The notes below the pieces were generated by a model. It ran no database searches, was not told the origin of the DNA, and was given only the letters and a program-made list of their open reading frames with translations. A stretch of 56,427 bases of DNA from Aequorivita viscosa (GTDB lineage Bacteria; Bacteroidota; Bacteroidia; Flavobacteriales; Flavobacteriaceae), in the NCBI RefSeq assembly GCF_900106795.1, contig NZ_FNNS01000024.1:4096-60522 (forward strand), in the 5' to 3' direction. Position 1 is the first letter of the stretch. Every line of letters begins with the position of its first letter. Made by a program: the position numbers and the translations under genes. This document shows positions 25,672 through 35,008 of the stretch, piece after piece.

Positions 25672-26514
25672 AATGCCAAAGAGTTTGATGCGGAGATGGG
25701 CAACTATTATTATGGCGCTAGGTATTATGACCCTAAGTTTAGTATTTGGTTGAGCGTTGACCCGTTGGCGGAGAAGTATCCAGGAATTTCTCCCTTTGCT
25801 TGTACATTGCAAAATCCAGTACGATTTGTGGATCCTACGGGGATGTTTGTGGAGGATAATATTATACTTAATGGTAAAAATGGATCATCCTTAACTATTT
25901 TAGCGCCTGGATCCGATGTGAAATTTAATGTTGATATCGACTTTGGAGGAAATGAAACTAAAGATTTGGGCATTTGTAATCTTAGCGATATAGCAATAGG
26001 TGTGCAAAAGGCTGGTTCGGCTTCGGGTGGACTTGGATATGGAGGTACAGCAAGTATTACAAAGAGTAACGTAATGTTTTTTGACGAAGAATATGGCGGT
26101 TATTGGAATGAATTCATCGGTGTTGAAGGTAGTGCTGATTTGGGAATGAACGCCACAATATCATTAAGTTCGGAAGCAAGTTTACTTATTGGTATTAGAA
26201 ATGAAGACGGCACTTTCGGCCCTGAAGGTTTTCAGGGTAGATACGGATTTGGATCTGCAACCGTAGGTGGGGATTTCTTATTGGGAGCTGATGCATTTGT
26301 ACAATATTCGAGAGGAGATGACTGGTCTGTATTTGAATTTGGCGTAGCAGGCAGTATTGATATGGTTCCAGGTCCAAGTGCTTTTGGAAGTGGAGGTTTT
26401 GGAACTACTAGAGTGATGAACCAAGTTAAACCTACCCGGGAGAGATCTTGGACTGATATAATCACCAATCAAATATTCAAAAACCCTTTCAATCCTTTTA
26501 TAAATGGAAATTAA
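25672..26514 (+). pseudogene. orphan RHS C-terminal cassette E
   Basis: The sequence joins the core abruptly at NAKEFDAEMGNYYYGARYY with no start codon of its own (an internal ATG at 25696 comes from a Thr-to-Met change). After DPTGM comes a tip of about 215 residues, rich in Gly, Ala and alternating strands (SASGGLGYGGTASI, GVEGSADLGMNATISLSS), like a membrane-inserting or beta-barrel domain. I cannot name a family. The end overlaps the next gene by 11 bases. Confidence 0.6.
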
Positions 26515-26980
26515 TAAAAAAATTATAGGTGCTTTCTCTTTTTTGGCAATGGTATTTTTCTTGTTTATTTTCATAGCTAAAAATTGCGAGGCAAACAATA
26601 ATCAAATTGAAGACTCGTATTTTAATGAGTTCTCATTGCGTACAAAAGGAAAAATTTGCAATGTTGTGAAAGGTGAGGGTACTTTTAAATATTTTATAAC
26701 TGTTAAAATCGAGTCAACAAATATGACAGAATATTTCATTAAAAGTCCTTTGGGAGTCTATTTTGCTGTTCAATCAGAAGAGCACCTTGTTTTTATTGAC
26801 AGCTTTAAAGGCTATGAGATTGGTCAAGAAGTTTGTATTGGATGCAATAATAATATCATTGAAGTTAAAACTGATGATGGTAGGACTATATTGGTGAAAT
26901 CTCCAAGACAGGCAAAACTCTACAATGTTTCACAGCCAAATAAAGAAATAATTGAAATACTAAACAGAGGATGTGATTAA
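26504..26980 (+). CDS. membrane-anchored protein, probable immunity protein of cassette E
   Basis: The 158-residue protein has an N-terminal hydrophobic anchor (IIGAFSFLAMVFFLFIFIA, about residues 6-24), then a periplasmic beta domain with KFKGYEIGQEVCIGCNNN-like text (cysteines in CIGC near 111-114). Its start overlaps the cassette E tip by 11 bases, the coupling expected for an immunity gene. No family was recognised. Confidence 0.55.
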   Translation: MEINKKIIGAFSFLAMVFFLFIFIAKNCEANNNQIEDSYFNEFSLRTKGKICNVVKGEGTFKYFITVKIESTNMTEYFIKSPLGVYFAVQSEEHLVFIDSFKGYEIGQEVCIGCNNNIIEVKTDDGRTILVKSPRQAKLYNVSQPNKEIIEILNRGCD

Positions 26981-27028
26981 TTTTGTAAATATGATTTTGG
27001 ATTTCCCTCCCTGGCGCGCGAATCCCGT

Positions 27029-27427
27029 GATGGCGAAGTGAACCAACATATGGAGTACCTTTCTTTTGGAGAAATCAAGGCACGAGATTCAACCCCGTTG
27101 GCAGAACGTCATCCAGAAGCAAGCCCTTACGCTTATGTTCTAAATAATCCTATCTATTATATTGACCCTGATGGAAGAACTGAATACCCATCTTATGCAG
27201 CTTATAAGAAAGTCTTAGGGAGTAGTGCTTTATTAAGACAAGATATGTGGAAACAAGGTCATTGGTTGTATTCCGATAGAATGTATCATCCTAGTTCTTG
27301 GTCAGGAGCTGTTACAAGAAGGAGTTCTGTTTTTAATAATGCGGCTGCATTAAATACTGCAAACGGTAGGTCAGGCGATTATACCCCGCTCCCGCACGAT
27401 TGCATCGTGTGGTCTCCTCATAATTAA
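27029..27427 (+). pseudogene. RHS cassette F, deleted core and truncated tip
   Basis: The frame reads GEVNQHMEYLSFGEIKARDST and then jumps straight to PLAERHPEASPYAYVLNN and DPDGR, so the part with FNAKE...YYDPK has been deleted. The tip is only about 70 residues and ends at the boundary repeat (from 27384), which supplies PLPHDCIVWSPHN. No immunity gene follows. This looks like a product of two recombination events. Confidence 0.65.
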
Positions 27428-28842
27428 TGGTTGGAACTATACCCCGTTACAGCACCAAGGAATCCGGAAAGGCCGATAGGCTGGAGTCCATATTGTACCC
27501 CAGCCCCTAGTTGAGTGCCAAAACGCTCCCTGTTCCTGAAATGTTGCGCGATGTCAAGGATCCTAAACTAATTTCGTATACCAAACACTATTATGCTTCG
27601 ACTCCGCTCAGCACAGGCATTGGCACCGAACGTATCGCAAGCGTCATAGGTTCCAAGCGTGGTCTTGGTGCCTATTGTTTCTCTGATAACCCCTCGGTCT
27701 CCTTAGAGGCCATGGAAATTAAAGTAGATGCTGCCGGCACAGCGGTGCAGGAAGCTTTTGCCCACTTTGAAAAAACCATAACCCTGCCGCGGCCGTTTCT
27801 TTTCAGTAGCGGAAGGTATAACTGTAGTGGTGTACACGTACCCGAGGACTATACCGCCTTCTGGTACCATCCCGACCTCCCGATAGCTATCGGGATGGGC
27901 AGCTCAAGTTATATTACTAACTTAGCTGGTGAGATTACCCAGCACATGGAATATTTGCCTTTTGGAGAGACCTTAGTGGAAGAACACCTGAACAGCAACA
28001 ACTCGCCATACAAGTTCAACGCCAAGGAGCTGGATGCGGAGACAGGCAATTACTATTACGAGGCGCGGTATTACGACCCTAAGTGAAGTATCTGGTTAAG
28101 TGTTGACCCGTTAGGGGAGCAAACTATGGAAGCCTATACCTATGTAAGTAACACCCCTCTGAGATACATAGATCCTACAGGAAAGAGTAAAGTTGATTGG
28201 TATTTAAATTTAGAAAATGGTAATTATGAATGGCACGACGGGTCTGCGGAAAAAGCAGGATACTGGAATTTAGGAAAAGCTACTGATGTTGCAGTTGGTA
28301 AAGGATATTCTTTACAGGACAATGGTGTTTTTACCGATAATAATACAGGACAAACTTATGGTAAGGGAGATGAATTAGCCGTTGGTGAGACTGGTTTTTT
28401 TATCCAATCTAATGGGTCATTTTTTGAAGAAGCACAAACTTGGGTTAAACATAATAAAATGGAACTATTGACCTTTGCAAATGATTTACAAACTGCTGGA
28501 GATGGTATTGCCATAGTCGGTTACGGTGCTGCTATTGTTGGAGCTGGTGTTGGCGGTGTTGGTGCTACCCCGGGTGCTGCAATTGCTGGTATTGGAGAAG
28601 GTGTTAGTACATTTGGTTCAGCTTTGGAGTTTGGAATTAATTTAATGACTGGAGATCATAAATCTGCGGGGAAAAACTTAGGGTTTTATTTAGGGGGAGA
28701 GGCTATAGATATGACTTTTGATAGAATACTCCCTGGCCCAACTCCCGATATTTCAAAAGATGCTTACCAAATTTTAGAAACAAATTTTACCACAGTAAAA
28801 CCAATACTTATAGAACGAGGATATGATAATTCTCAAAAATAA
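27427..28842 (+). pseudogene. RHS cassette G with two nonsense mutations
   Basis: One 472-codon frame runs from ATG 27427 (MVGTIPRYSTKESGK) to 28842 and is interrupted only by TAG at 27508 (Leu TTG in module D) and TGA at 28084 (Trp in other copies, after ARYYDPK). The core is the most complete in the window, including the joined LPFGETLVEEHLNSNN. The tip starts after DPTGK and has a glycine-alanine hydrophobic region (GYGAAIVGAGVGGVGATPGA) that could cross a membrane. The immunity candidates follow 3 bases later. Confidence 0.7.
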
Positions 28843-28845
28843 ACT

Positions 28846-29052
28846 ATGATTACATTATTAATTAGCATCGTATCACTTATTGCTTTAGTTCTGCAAGTTT
28901 TACATTTGATAAATTGGATTAAAAGAAAAAAAAACAATAATAAGGGTAAATTACTTGCCTCTAATTTTCAATCTATAATTAGAATTATAGGTGTGCTATT
29001 GATGATTTTTATTATTTTCTTATATTCAACATTCAAGTATCTAAATGCTTAA
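28846..29052 (+). CDS. two-helix membrane protein, possible immunity protein of cassette G
   Basis: The 68-residue protein has two hydrophobic helices (LLISIVSLIALVLQVLHLI and IIGVLLMIFIIFLYSTF) joined by a lysine-rich loop, so it is an inner-membrane hairpin. It starts 3 bases after the cassette G stop. A membrane immunity protein fits a tip with a hydrophobic, possibly membrane-inserting region. Confidence 0.55.
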   Translation: MITLLISIVSLIALVLQVLHLINWIKRKKNNNKGKLLASNFQSIIRIIGVLLMIFIIFLYSTFKYLNA

Positions 29053-29076
29053 GCTTAAAATGAGTATAAATTAAAT

Positions 29077-29250
29077 ATGAATGAATATTTTAAAATCTTC
29101 GTACCTTTATTAGGAGTTGTTTTTGGATTAATAATAAAATACTCAAAATTAAACCAAAATAAAGAAATTAAAAGGTATTGGTGGGTTTTTGTTATTTTAG
29201 GTTTCTTAGGATTTATATTTAGAATATCAAATTACATATTATTCGATTAG
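29077..29250 (+). CDS. 57-residue membrane protein
   Basis: From ATG 29077 the frame reads MNEYFKIFVPLLGVVFGLII, a polar loop KYSKLNQNKEIKRYW, then WVFVILGFLGFIF and a stop at 29250. It lies 24 bases after the previous small membrane gene and has the same two-helix layout, so the two may have arisen by duplication or act together. Confidence 0.55.
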   Translation: MNEYFKIFVPLLGVVFGLIIKYSKLNQNKEIKRYWWVFVILGFLGFIFRISNYILFD

Positions 29251-29299
29251 GATTAAAATTTAATGATATCCTCTCTTTAACCCCGATCCACTTCCGCCG

Positions 29300-29695
29300 C
29301 CGTTTCTTTTCAGTAGCGGAAGGTATAACTGTAGTGGTGTACACGTACCCGAGGACTATGCCGCCTTCTGGTACCACCCAGACCTCCCGATAGCTATCGG
29401 GATGGGCAGCTCAAGTTATATCACTAACTTAGCGGGTGAGATTACCCAGCACATGAAGTATTTGCCTTTTGGAGAGACCTTAGTGGAAGAACACCTGAAC
29501 AGCAACAACTCGCCATACAAATTCAACGCCAAGGAGCTGGATGCAGAGACGGGGAATTATTATTATGGCGCGCGGTATTATGACCCTAAGTGGAGTATCT
29601 GGTTGAGCATAGACCCTTTAGCAGAACAAATGCTAGAGTGGAGTTCTTATAATTATGCATTCAGCAATCCCAATCAAATTCCCAATCCCAAATGA
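29300..29695 (+). pseudogene. RHS core fragment, module H
   Basis: The core resumes at PFLFSSGRYNCSG, passes the palindrome at 29386-29401, and continues in frame through LPFGETLVEEHLNSNNSPYK and YYYGARYYDPKWSIWLSIDPLAEQ. It then reads SYNYAFSNPNQIPNPK and stops as the sequence becomes C-rich and repetitive. The tip and immunity gene are missing. This is the right end of the RHS array. Confidence 0.7.
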
Positions 29696-30046
29696 ACCAT
29701 CCCCAATTCCCCCCGTCCCCAAAGTCCCCACCGTCCCCCCATTTAGTAAAGTGTATAATCCCCCAAATCCCAAATCAACCAATCCCAAATTTACCAATCC
29801 CAAATTAACCAATCCCCAATCATCCCCCACAGATCAACAAAACTCCCCCTCCAGAAAGTAACATAAAACAAAAAGTTTTAAGCTTTCTCACACAAGCGAA
29901 CTGGTACTATGAAACCAAAATTACTGGCATAAATAGAATCGAATTTACCAGGTATCAAAAATTAACACACATTTTTGATAACAAGTAAAACTTAAATCAT
30001 CTTGAATGTGGTTTAAATGATAGTGGAGTACTATAATCCAATCCGT
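29696..30046. other. C-rich repeats and dispersed repeat fragment
   Basis: The first about 150 bases are runs of CCC separated by AAT or AAA on the plus strand (GGG runs on the minus), including four 15-base tandem repeats. From 29899 to 29947 is a short copy of the dispersed repeat found at 36001 and 39880. The rest, up to the end of the 1141-residue gene, shows no gene. Confidence 0.5.
29766..29825. repeat. four 15-base tandem repeats
   Basis: AATCCCAAATnnACC is repeated three times, then once as AATCCCCAATCATCC. On the minus strand the GGG runs could form a G-quadruplex. Neither strand shows signs of real coding. Confidence 0.6.
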
Positions 30047-33000
30047 CTAAGGATTGTATTTTTCATATAGTTTTCTTAATGTAAACTGACCATTAATTGC
30101 AAACTCGTTGCACAAAAAGTTCGCTCGATTTATCAAATCAGGTAGATTAGACTTATATAAAGTCTCCACAAAGTCAGTTATTTCATCCTCTAGTGTAGAG
30201 GCATAGCGAACATCTTTTAATATTAACACCTCAAATATTTGACTCGCTTGGTTAAGGCTTTTATCCTTGTTTCCCTTGTCTTTTAATCTGTTTAAGGTTT
30301 CTATTATTATTTCAATGTTTATGCCTCGGGTTATGTATTGGCTACTACGAATAAGAAGGTCTGTCGTAACTTCGTCGAGAATTGTAATGTATTTAGAAAG
30401 ATTTAAAAGAACACCAAAATCCTTAGAACTTTTTTCTCTAGAAGGGCTCTCTTTATTTTTATTATTCTCGAGAATATTTAGAATATAAGCCCAAAGTCTT
30501 TTGGTTTTGGATATAAACTTCTCTTTTTCTTTTACATCAAGATCTAAGTAGTACTTTTCGAAACTAAATGAAAGAGAGTGGACTAATCCTCTTATCGATT
30601 CTAAGCCTTTCTTTTCCAAAGATCTAACCAAAAGGCTTCCATCCTCTAAATTTTCATAGTTAAATAAGTAGAAAATAAGCAAATGAGTTTCAAAAGGGGA
30701 ATTTCCCATTGTCGAATCAACAATCTTCCAATTATTTATAATCGCCTCTTCATAAATAGGTTTTAGGATATTATATTCAAACCTTGAGCTATTAGGATTT
30801 ATAATATGTCCTCCAAAATAGGACATTCTTGTTTGCACATTCATTGACGGAATAACGCTTAAGAGTTGTTTTGACCATTCCTTATCCAAATAGAAGAAAT
30901 TCCCAAGATGCCAACCAAATATCACAAAAAACTCTTGGACCTCTCTCTTTACAAATGAGTCATATATTTTCTTTTCTTCATTTGACCATTTGTTTGGTGT
31001 ATTTGTATTATGAGTGACCTTAGCATTTTTAAACGAATAGTTTAACAATGAACTAATTATTACTCCAGTGGTCGAATTAACCACTTGATTCGCGGAACCA
31101 AGCTTATTCTGCTGTTTCTTAGGAAGTTCATTCGTGACATATTGATTGCAAAATCTCACCAGAATTTTAAAAATTTCAGAAAGTGAATCCCCCGAAAGGG
31201 GAGTGGTATCGTTTCTCAAACCTTCATCAAGTAAACGGCACATGCTTATTATTAGATGGGTTGGATCATACGGAAAAGAGACATTTTTTAATGATAAGTT
31301 ATCAGTGCCAAAATTTGGTTGCGAAGTATATTTTTTAATAAATAAAATAATGTTATCCCAATGGATTTCTTGTTTCTCCCTATTTAAATCAATGAGAGCA
31401 TAGAATATTATGGAAATATACCTATAGGGCACTTCCAAAAATTTTATGGTGTTATCCATAAATATTGAAGGTTTATTTTTGATAGCTTTTTCAAAACTTC
31501 CCTCCAGGCCATCAACGCTTGCGCTTCTGAAAGCCCTCTCCGGATCAAAAAACTTAAGATAATTGATAAGGGGTTCAATGGACATTTCTTCGATTTCCTT
31601 TTTAGTCAGCGGTGAGATGCTTCCCCAAGTTACATATTCATTTCGTTTTGGGTGAAAGTCCTCTTTAGTCTGTGATTGTTCCGTAGCCAACCTTTTATAG
31701 TCTGTCTTTATAAACTCATTTTCAGAAAGTGCAGAATACCATTTTAACCTAAAGTCATCGTAGTACTTTCCCCCATTGTTAAAAAAACTATTCTCTTGGG
31801 ATCCAGCATCAATAACTTCCTTAATGATGGAAATATCTTCTTTCTCTAATCGTTCTGCTATTTCTTCCAGAAAAAAGTATAAATCATCACTAACCAAATA
31901 GGTGGAAAATAATTTGTTTTCATCTTGGTTGGACAGATAATCGAAGAAAATGGCTTTAGTTGAGAACCAAGTTTTAGATATAACATAAAGAGTGATAGAT
32001 ATTATTTGATGATTATTCTTATATCTTTCGCTTAGGAGGGTTTTAAGAATATCGATTAACCGTTCGGGAGAGGCTTTAGCCATCTCGATTAATGTGTTTT
32101 TTAGAATTATAGAGAAATTAGTTTTTATCGAATAAGCGTAATCATTAAAATTCGTAGCTCCAAATACACTTGTGGCAGAATAGTCTGGAGATGCTTTTAG
32201 GTATTTCTCCAAATTATCTGCTATGTAAAGTATGGTATCATTTGAACAATGAGCCGCAATAGCCTGAGATAATATAGGATTGTCACAGGCTTCCTTTAGT
32301 CTATACGCTCTAACTAAAGAAAAATACTTCCCGCTCTCATAACTGCTCTTATCTCTAAAGTGCTCCTCCTTTGTAAGAGAAAATATTATTCTCGTCAATT
32401 TGTCTAAAAAGCCTTGGATGTTTGGAACAATGGGTTCTTGAAGAAATGAATAATAAAATTGGAAAATTTGATTGCTTTCTAATATGTTCTCATATTTGGT
32501 TTGGAGACAATGAGGAATTAAACTCATAATCCTATCGGAAATATATTCTTTAGGAATGTTCGTTAGAATTAATAGTAGAGTATACCTTATTCTGTAATTA
32601 TGCACGTAATCTACAGTTATCGAATAAGTTAAAATTTCATCCACTAAATTAACCAACACCTTACCAAATTCTTTAGGTAGCGTTCCCTTATTAACCTCAA
32701 TTGATAGATATTCTAAATATTCGGTTTGATTCCAATACTGATCTTCTCTTATAGTTATTGGTGAAAAGAATCCATTTTTATATAGTGGCTCAAACCAACT
32801 GGCCTTTTTTAATTGTGTATAAAAATGCCTTTCCTTTTGTAAATCATTTAAAAGATTCGGCAAAGTCAATAGTATTTGCTTGCTGGGCACTTCATATTGA
32901 ACAAGCCGTTCAATCCTCTTGAGTTGATTAATAAAACTTCCAATAAGCTTCGAAAGGATATCTTCATAATCATTCCATAATGAAAGAAACTCTGTGAGTT

Positions 33001-33472
33001 TTCTAGGCTCTCCATATGCTCCCTTTTTATGAGCATATTTTGGAAACTTCTTGGCGACTCCGAAGTATTCTTTTGCAAATAAGTCATCATCTGGGAGGTC
33101 TAGCGCTGTCAGAATAGACACCAAATGATTTTTATCTTTGTGTTTAGTAACCTCTCGTTTTTCTTGTTGGGCTTCCTCAGGAGCTAATACATCTCTAAGG
33201 CCTGCATCAATTTCTCGAGCAATATGCGCGATTAAATAAGACTTGGATACAATTTCATCTGTTTGTTTTATAAGAATAGCGTCTGCATATAGACTGGATA
33301 CTTCTTTGCCGATGCTTTTAAGACCTTCATATATAGCTTTCTGCTTTCCTTGCATTTTCATTTTTCCAACTTTGTTTAGTTGTAATACCTTATCCCTACT
33401 AACAATAGTCACCTGAGGTAGAGCCTGTTTACAAGCGAAGGCAAATCGGGTTTCAATGACCTTTTTCTTCAT
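30047..33472 (-). CDS. large helical orphan protein, 1141 residues
   Basis: I do not recognise this protein. It is almost entirely alpha-helical, with many short helices typical of an alpha-solenoid, and no Walker, nuclease, protease or transmembrane motif that I can see. The N terminus is basic (KKKVIETRFAFACKQALPQV). Conserved-looking patches include FDPERAFRSASVDGLEGSFEKA (about 635-656, read in part) and FGWHLGNFFYL near 850. Helical proteins of this size are common as sensors in defence systems. The possibly co-transcribed partner is the small broken gene upstream. Start ATG 33472 and stop are clear, with normal codon use. The defence role is inferred from the neighbourhood only. Confidence 0.65.
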   Translation of the reverse strand: MKKKVIETRFAFACKQALPQVTIVSRDKVLQLNKVGKMKMQGKQKAIYEGLKSIGKEVSSLYADAILIKQTDEIVSKSYLIAHIAREIDAGLRDVLAPEEAQQEKREVTKHKDKNHLVSILTALDLPDDDLFAKEYFGVAKKFPKYAHKKGAYGEPRKLTEFLSLWNDYEDILSKLIGSFINQLKRIERLVQYEVPSKQILLTLPNLLNDLQKERHFYTQLKKASWFEPLYKNGFFSPITIREDQYWNQTEYLEYLSIEVNKGTLPKEFGKVLVNLVDEILTYSITVDYVHNYRIRYTLLLILTNIPKEYISDRIMSLIPHCLQTKYENILESNQIFQFYYSFLQEPIVPNIQGFLDKLTRIIFSLTKEEHFRDKSSYESGKYFSLVRAYRLKEACDNPILSQAIAAHCSNDTILYIADNLEKYLKASPDYSATSVFGATNFNDYAYSIKTNFSIILKNTLIEMAKASPERLIDILKTLLSERYKNNHQIISITLYVISKTWFSTKAIFFDYLSNQDENKLFSTYLVSDDLYFFLEEIAERLEKEDISIIKEVIDAGSQENSFFNNGGKYYDDFRLKWYSALSENEFIKTDYKRLATEQSQTKEDFHPKRNEYVTWGSISPLTKKEIEEMSIEPLINYLKFFDPERAFRSASVDGLEGSFEKAIKNKPSIFMDNTIKFLEVPYRYISIIFYALIDLNREKQEIHWDNIILFIKKYTSQPNFGTDNLSLKNVSFPYDPTHLIISMCRLLDEGLRNDTTPLSGDSLSEIFKILVRFCNQYVTNELPKKQQNKLGSANQVVNSTTGVIISSLLNYSFKNAKVTHNTNTPNKWSNEEKKIYDSFVKREVQEFFVIFGWHLGNFFYLDKEWSKQLLSVIPSMNVQTRMSYFGGHIINPNSSRFEYNILKPIYEEAIINNWKIVDSTMGNSPFETHLLIFYLFNYENLEDGSLLVRSLEKKGLESIRGLVHSLSFSFEKYYLDLDVKEKEKFISKTKRLWAYILNILENNKNKESPSREKSSKDFGVLLNLSKYITILDEVTTDLLIRSSQYITRGINIEIIIETLNRLKDKGNKDKSLNQASQIFEVLILKDVRYASTLEDEITDFVETLYKSNLPDLINRANFLCNEFAINGQFTLRKLYEKYNP

Positions 33473-33547
33473 TTACAATATGTCTTTCAATGCCGACAAA
33501 CAAATATCTCAAAACAATTCTTCTTTTGGACTACGCTCTTAATTTTA

Positions 33548-33862
33548 TTATTGAGGTGACCATTCATAGTCAATAAGTTGCCCTAAGTTATCGGTTATTC
33601 TATTATTATGACTTAACCTTACATATTTTCCAGGGCTTCCTTTTAAAACTTCAACATCTTCGCAAATAATCCCCTTTGATTGTTTGTAATTCCATACCAA
33701 AGTTGTAGCAGCATCGCTTAACGTTTCCAACAATCTGATTACCTCCTTTTTTGTCTTCTTACTTACTCTTGATATAGAACTTTCTCCAACGGTATGAAAT
33801 GCATAATTTGTTAGTACATGATCTTTATTTTTCCATATTCAAGAAATTCTAAATTTTGTCAT
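33548..33862 (-). pseudogene. small broken gene upstream of the 1141-residue protein
   Basis: A coherent frame runs from ATG 33862 (MTKFRIS), a TGA at 33839-33841, then IWKNKDHVLTNYAFHTVGESS, KKTKKEVIRLLETLSDAATT and GKYVRLSHNN to a stop at 33548. Except for the TGA at codon 8 it is open for 105 codons. A shorter form starting with TTG at 33733 (61 residues) is possible. Either the gene has a nonsense mutation or it uses a non-ATG start after the TGA. No family is recognised. Confidence 0.45.
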
Positions 33863-33984
33863 AATTCAGATTATTTGTTTTGTTATTTATCAATACCTCT
33901 AACAAGCTAATAAATAACACTCGTCCATAATATGTGAAACAAATAGAAGTTGGATTAAAATATTTTTCCAAAAGCAGATTAATC

Positions 33985-34049
33985 ATAAGCCCACCCATCG
34001 CAGATAACCGAATGGGCAGGCTTATTAATTGGGGAGAATATCAAATATA
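33985..34049 (-). promoter_or_regulatory. repeat-family promoter element A
   Basis: On the minus strand TATATTTGATATTCTCCCC (box at 34042-34049) is followed by AATTAATAAGCC and a strong hairpin (arms ATAAGCC...GGCTTAT, 33985-34025, with CCCAT/ATGGG inside). It matches the other family members and is about 125 bases upstream of the small broken gene. Confidence 0.55.
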
Positions 34050-34146
34050 ACGATCCTTACGAAATAAAGCGAAGTTAACTTGTATATATAAAGGAAATAT
34101 TTTATTAAAATGTATTGCGTAAACGTTATATGTTTCATAAATGTTA

Positions 34147-34154
34147 TATCTTTG
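34147..34154 (+). promoter_or_regulatory. -7 box TATCTTTG of hicAB
   Basis: TATCTTTG matches TAnnTTTG and lies 26 bases before the hicA start at 34181. Just upstream, two GTTATAT repeats about 18 bases apart (34124-34150) could be the operator bound by HicB. Confidence 0.5.
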
Positions 34155-34180
34155 CGATCTAAATGAATGATATATGAAGT

Positions 34181-34363
34181 ATGGATAGTAAATCTTTGAT
34201 AAAGATGCTTAAAAAAGATGGTTGGGAACTAGATAGAATTAAAGGGTCTCACCATGTATTTATTCATCTAACAAAAAATGGAATAGTTGTTGTTCCTCAT
34301 CCTAAAAAGGATATACCGGTTGGAACAACTAGTTCGATTTTAAAACAAGCGGGGCTGAAGTAA
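34181..34363 (+). CDS. hicA: HicA toxin (mRNA interferase)
   Basis: The 60-residue protein has the HicA double-stranded RNA-binding-like fold: SKSLIKMLKKDGWELDRIKG, then SHHVFIHL with the catalytic histidine (His 24/25 area) and VVVPHPKKDIPVGT. Length is standard for the family. HicA cleaves mRNA and blocks growth unless HicB is bound. It is the first gene of the pair; hicB starts 136 bases later, which is longer than usual and includes a small hairpin (GGTGTG/CACACT, 34436-34455). Confidence 0.9.
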   Translation: MDSKSLIKMLKKDGWELDRIKGSHHVFIHLTKNGIVVVPHPKKDIPVGTTSSILKQAGLK

Positions 34364-34499
34364 AGTAAGCCCTACTTGTATCAAAGATTTTAAAATTATC
34401 TATAATTTCAGATTTTCCAAAGGAAAAAATAAAAAGGTGTGTTCTTAGTCACACTAACAATGTACAAACACGTTGGCAGTAATTAAAAAGAGAGAAAAG

Positions 34500-34910
34500 A
34501 TGGGAATCAAAGTCAAAGTAGAGAAATCTGCTGACGGAGTATATTGGGGCACCACTCAAAATATTCCGGGAGTAGTAACTGCGGATGGAAAAGATTTAAA
34601 CGCATTAAAAGAAAATTTAAAAGAAGCTTTAGAATTATATCTTGAAACAGCTCAAGATATTGATGATAAAAAAATCTTGCAATTATTATCAGAAGGGATT
34701 AGTTTTGAATATCACTTGGAATTGTCAGAGTTATTTAACAAACTAAAAGTGATTAATAAATCTGCCTTTGCTAATAGAATAGGGATAAGTCCAAGTCTTT
34801 TGAGACAATATTCTGTAAATAAAGATATTTATATATCGGAAGAAAGAGCTAAAAAAATTGAAAGAGAGTTACATTCATTAGGTCAAGAACTTCAGTCTAT
34901 TAGGCTGTAA
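34500..34910 (+). CDS. hicB: HicB antitoxin with C-terminal helix-turn-helix
   Basis: The N-terminal HicB domain (VKVEKSADGVYWGTTQNIPG, residues about 3-22, then GKDLNALKENLKEALELYLE) is followed by a DNA-binding domain (NKSAFANRIGISPSLLRQYS). From ATG 34500 it has 136 residues; a longer TTG form from 34473 is less likely. HicB neutralises HicA and represses the pair. A strong terminator follows at 34937. Confidence 0.88.
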   Translation: MGIKVKVEKSADGVYWGTTQNIPGVVTADGKDLNALKENLKEALELYLETAQDIDDKKILQLLSEGISFEYHLELSELFNKLKVINKSAFANRIGISPSLLRQYSVNKDIYISEERAKKIERELHSLGQELQSIRL

Positions 34911-34936
34911 CACTTCTATATCATTCATTTTAAAAG

Positions 34937-34967
34937 AAGGTTGTCTTAAATAGATAACCTTTTTTTA
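34937..34967 (+). terminator. rho-independent terminator after hicB
   Basis: AAGGTTGTCT and AGATAACCTT form a 10-base-pair stem (one G-U pair) with a 4-5-base loop, followed by TTTTTT. It ends the hicAB transcript. Confidence 0.85.
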
Positions 34968-35008
34968 TGTTATGTTGTGTTTTTTGAATAAGTAATGTAA
35001 GTTTGGAT

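Noticed and set aside
29633-29861. Open frames on both strands in the CCC-rich tract
   Set aside because: They come from the 15-base repeat, which cannot contain stops in these frames; no start signal or natural composition.
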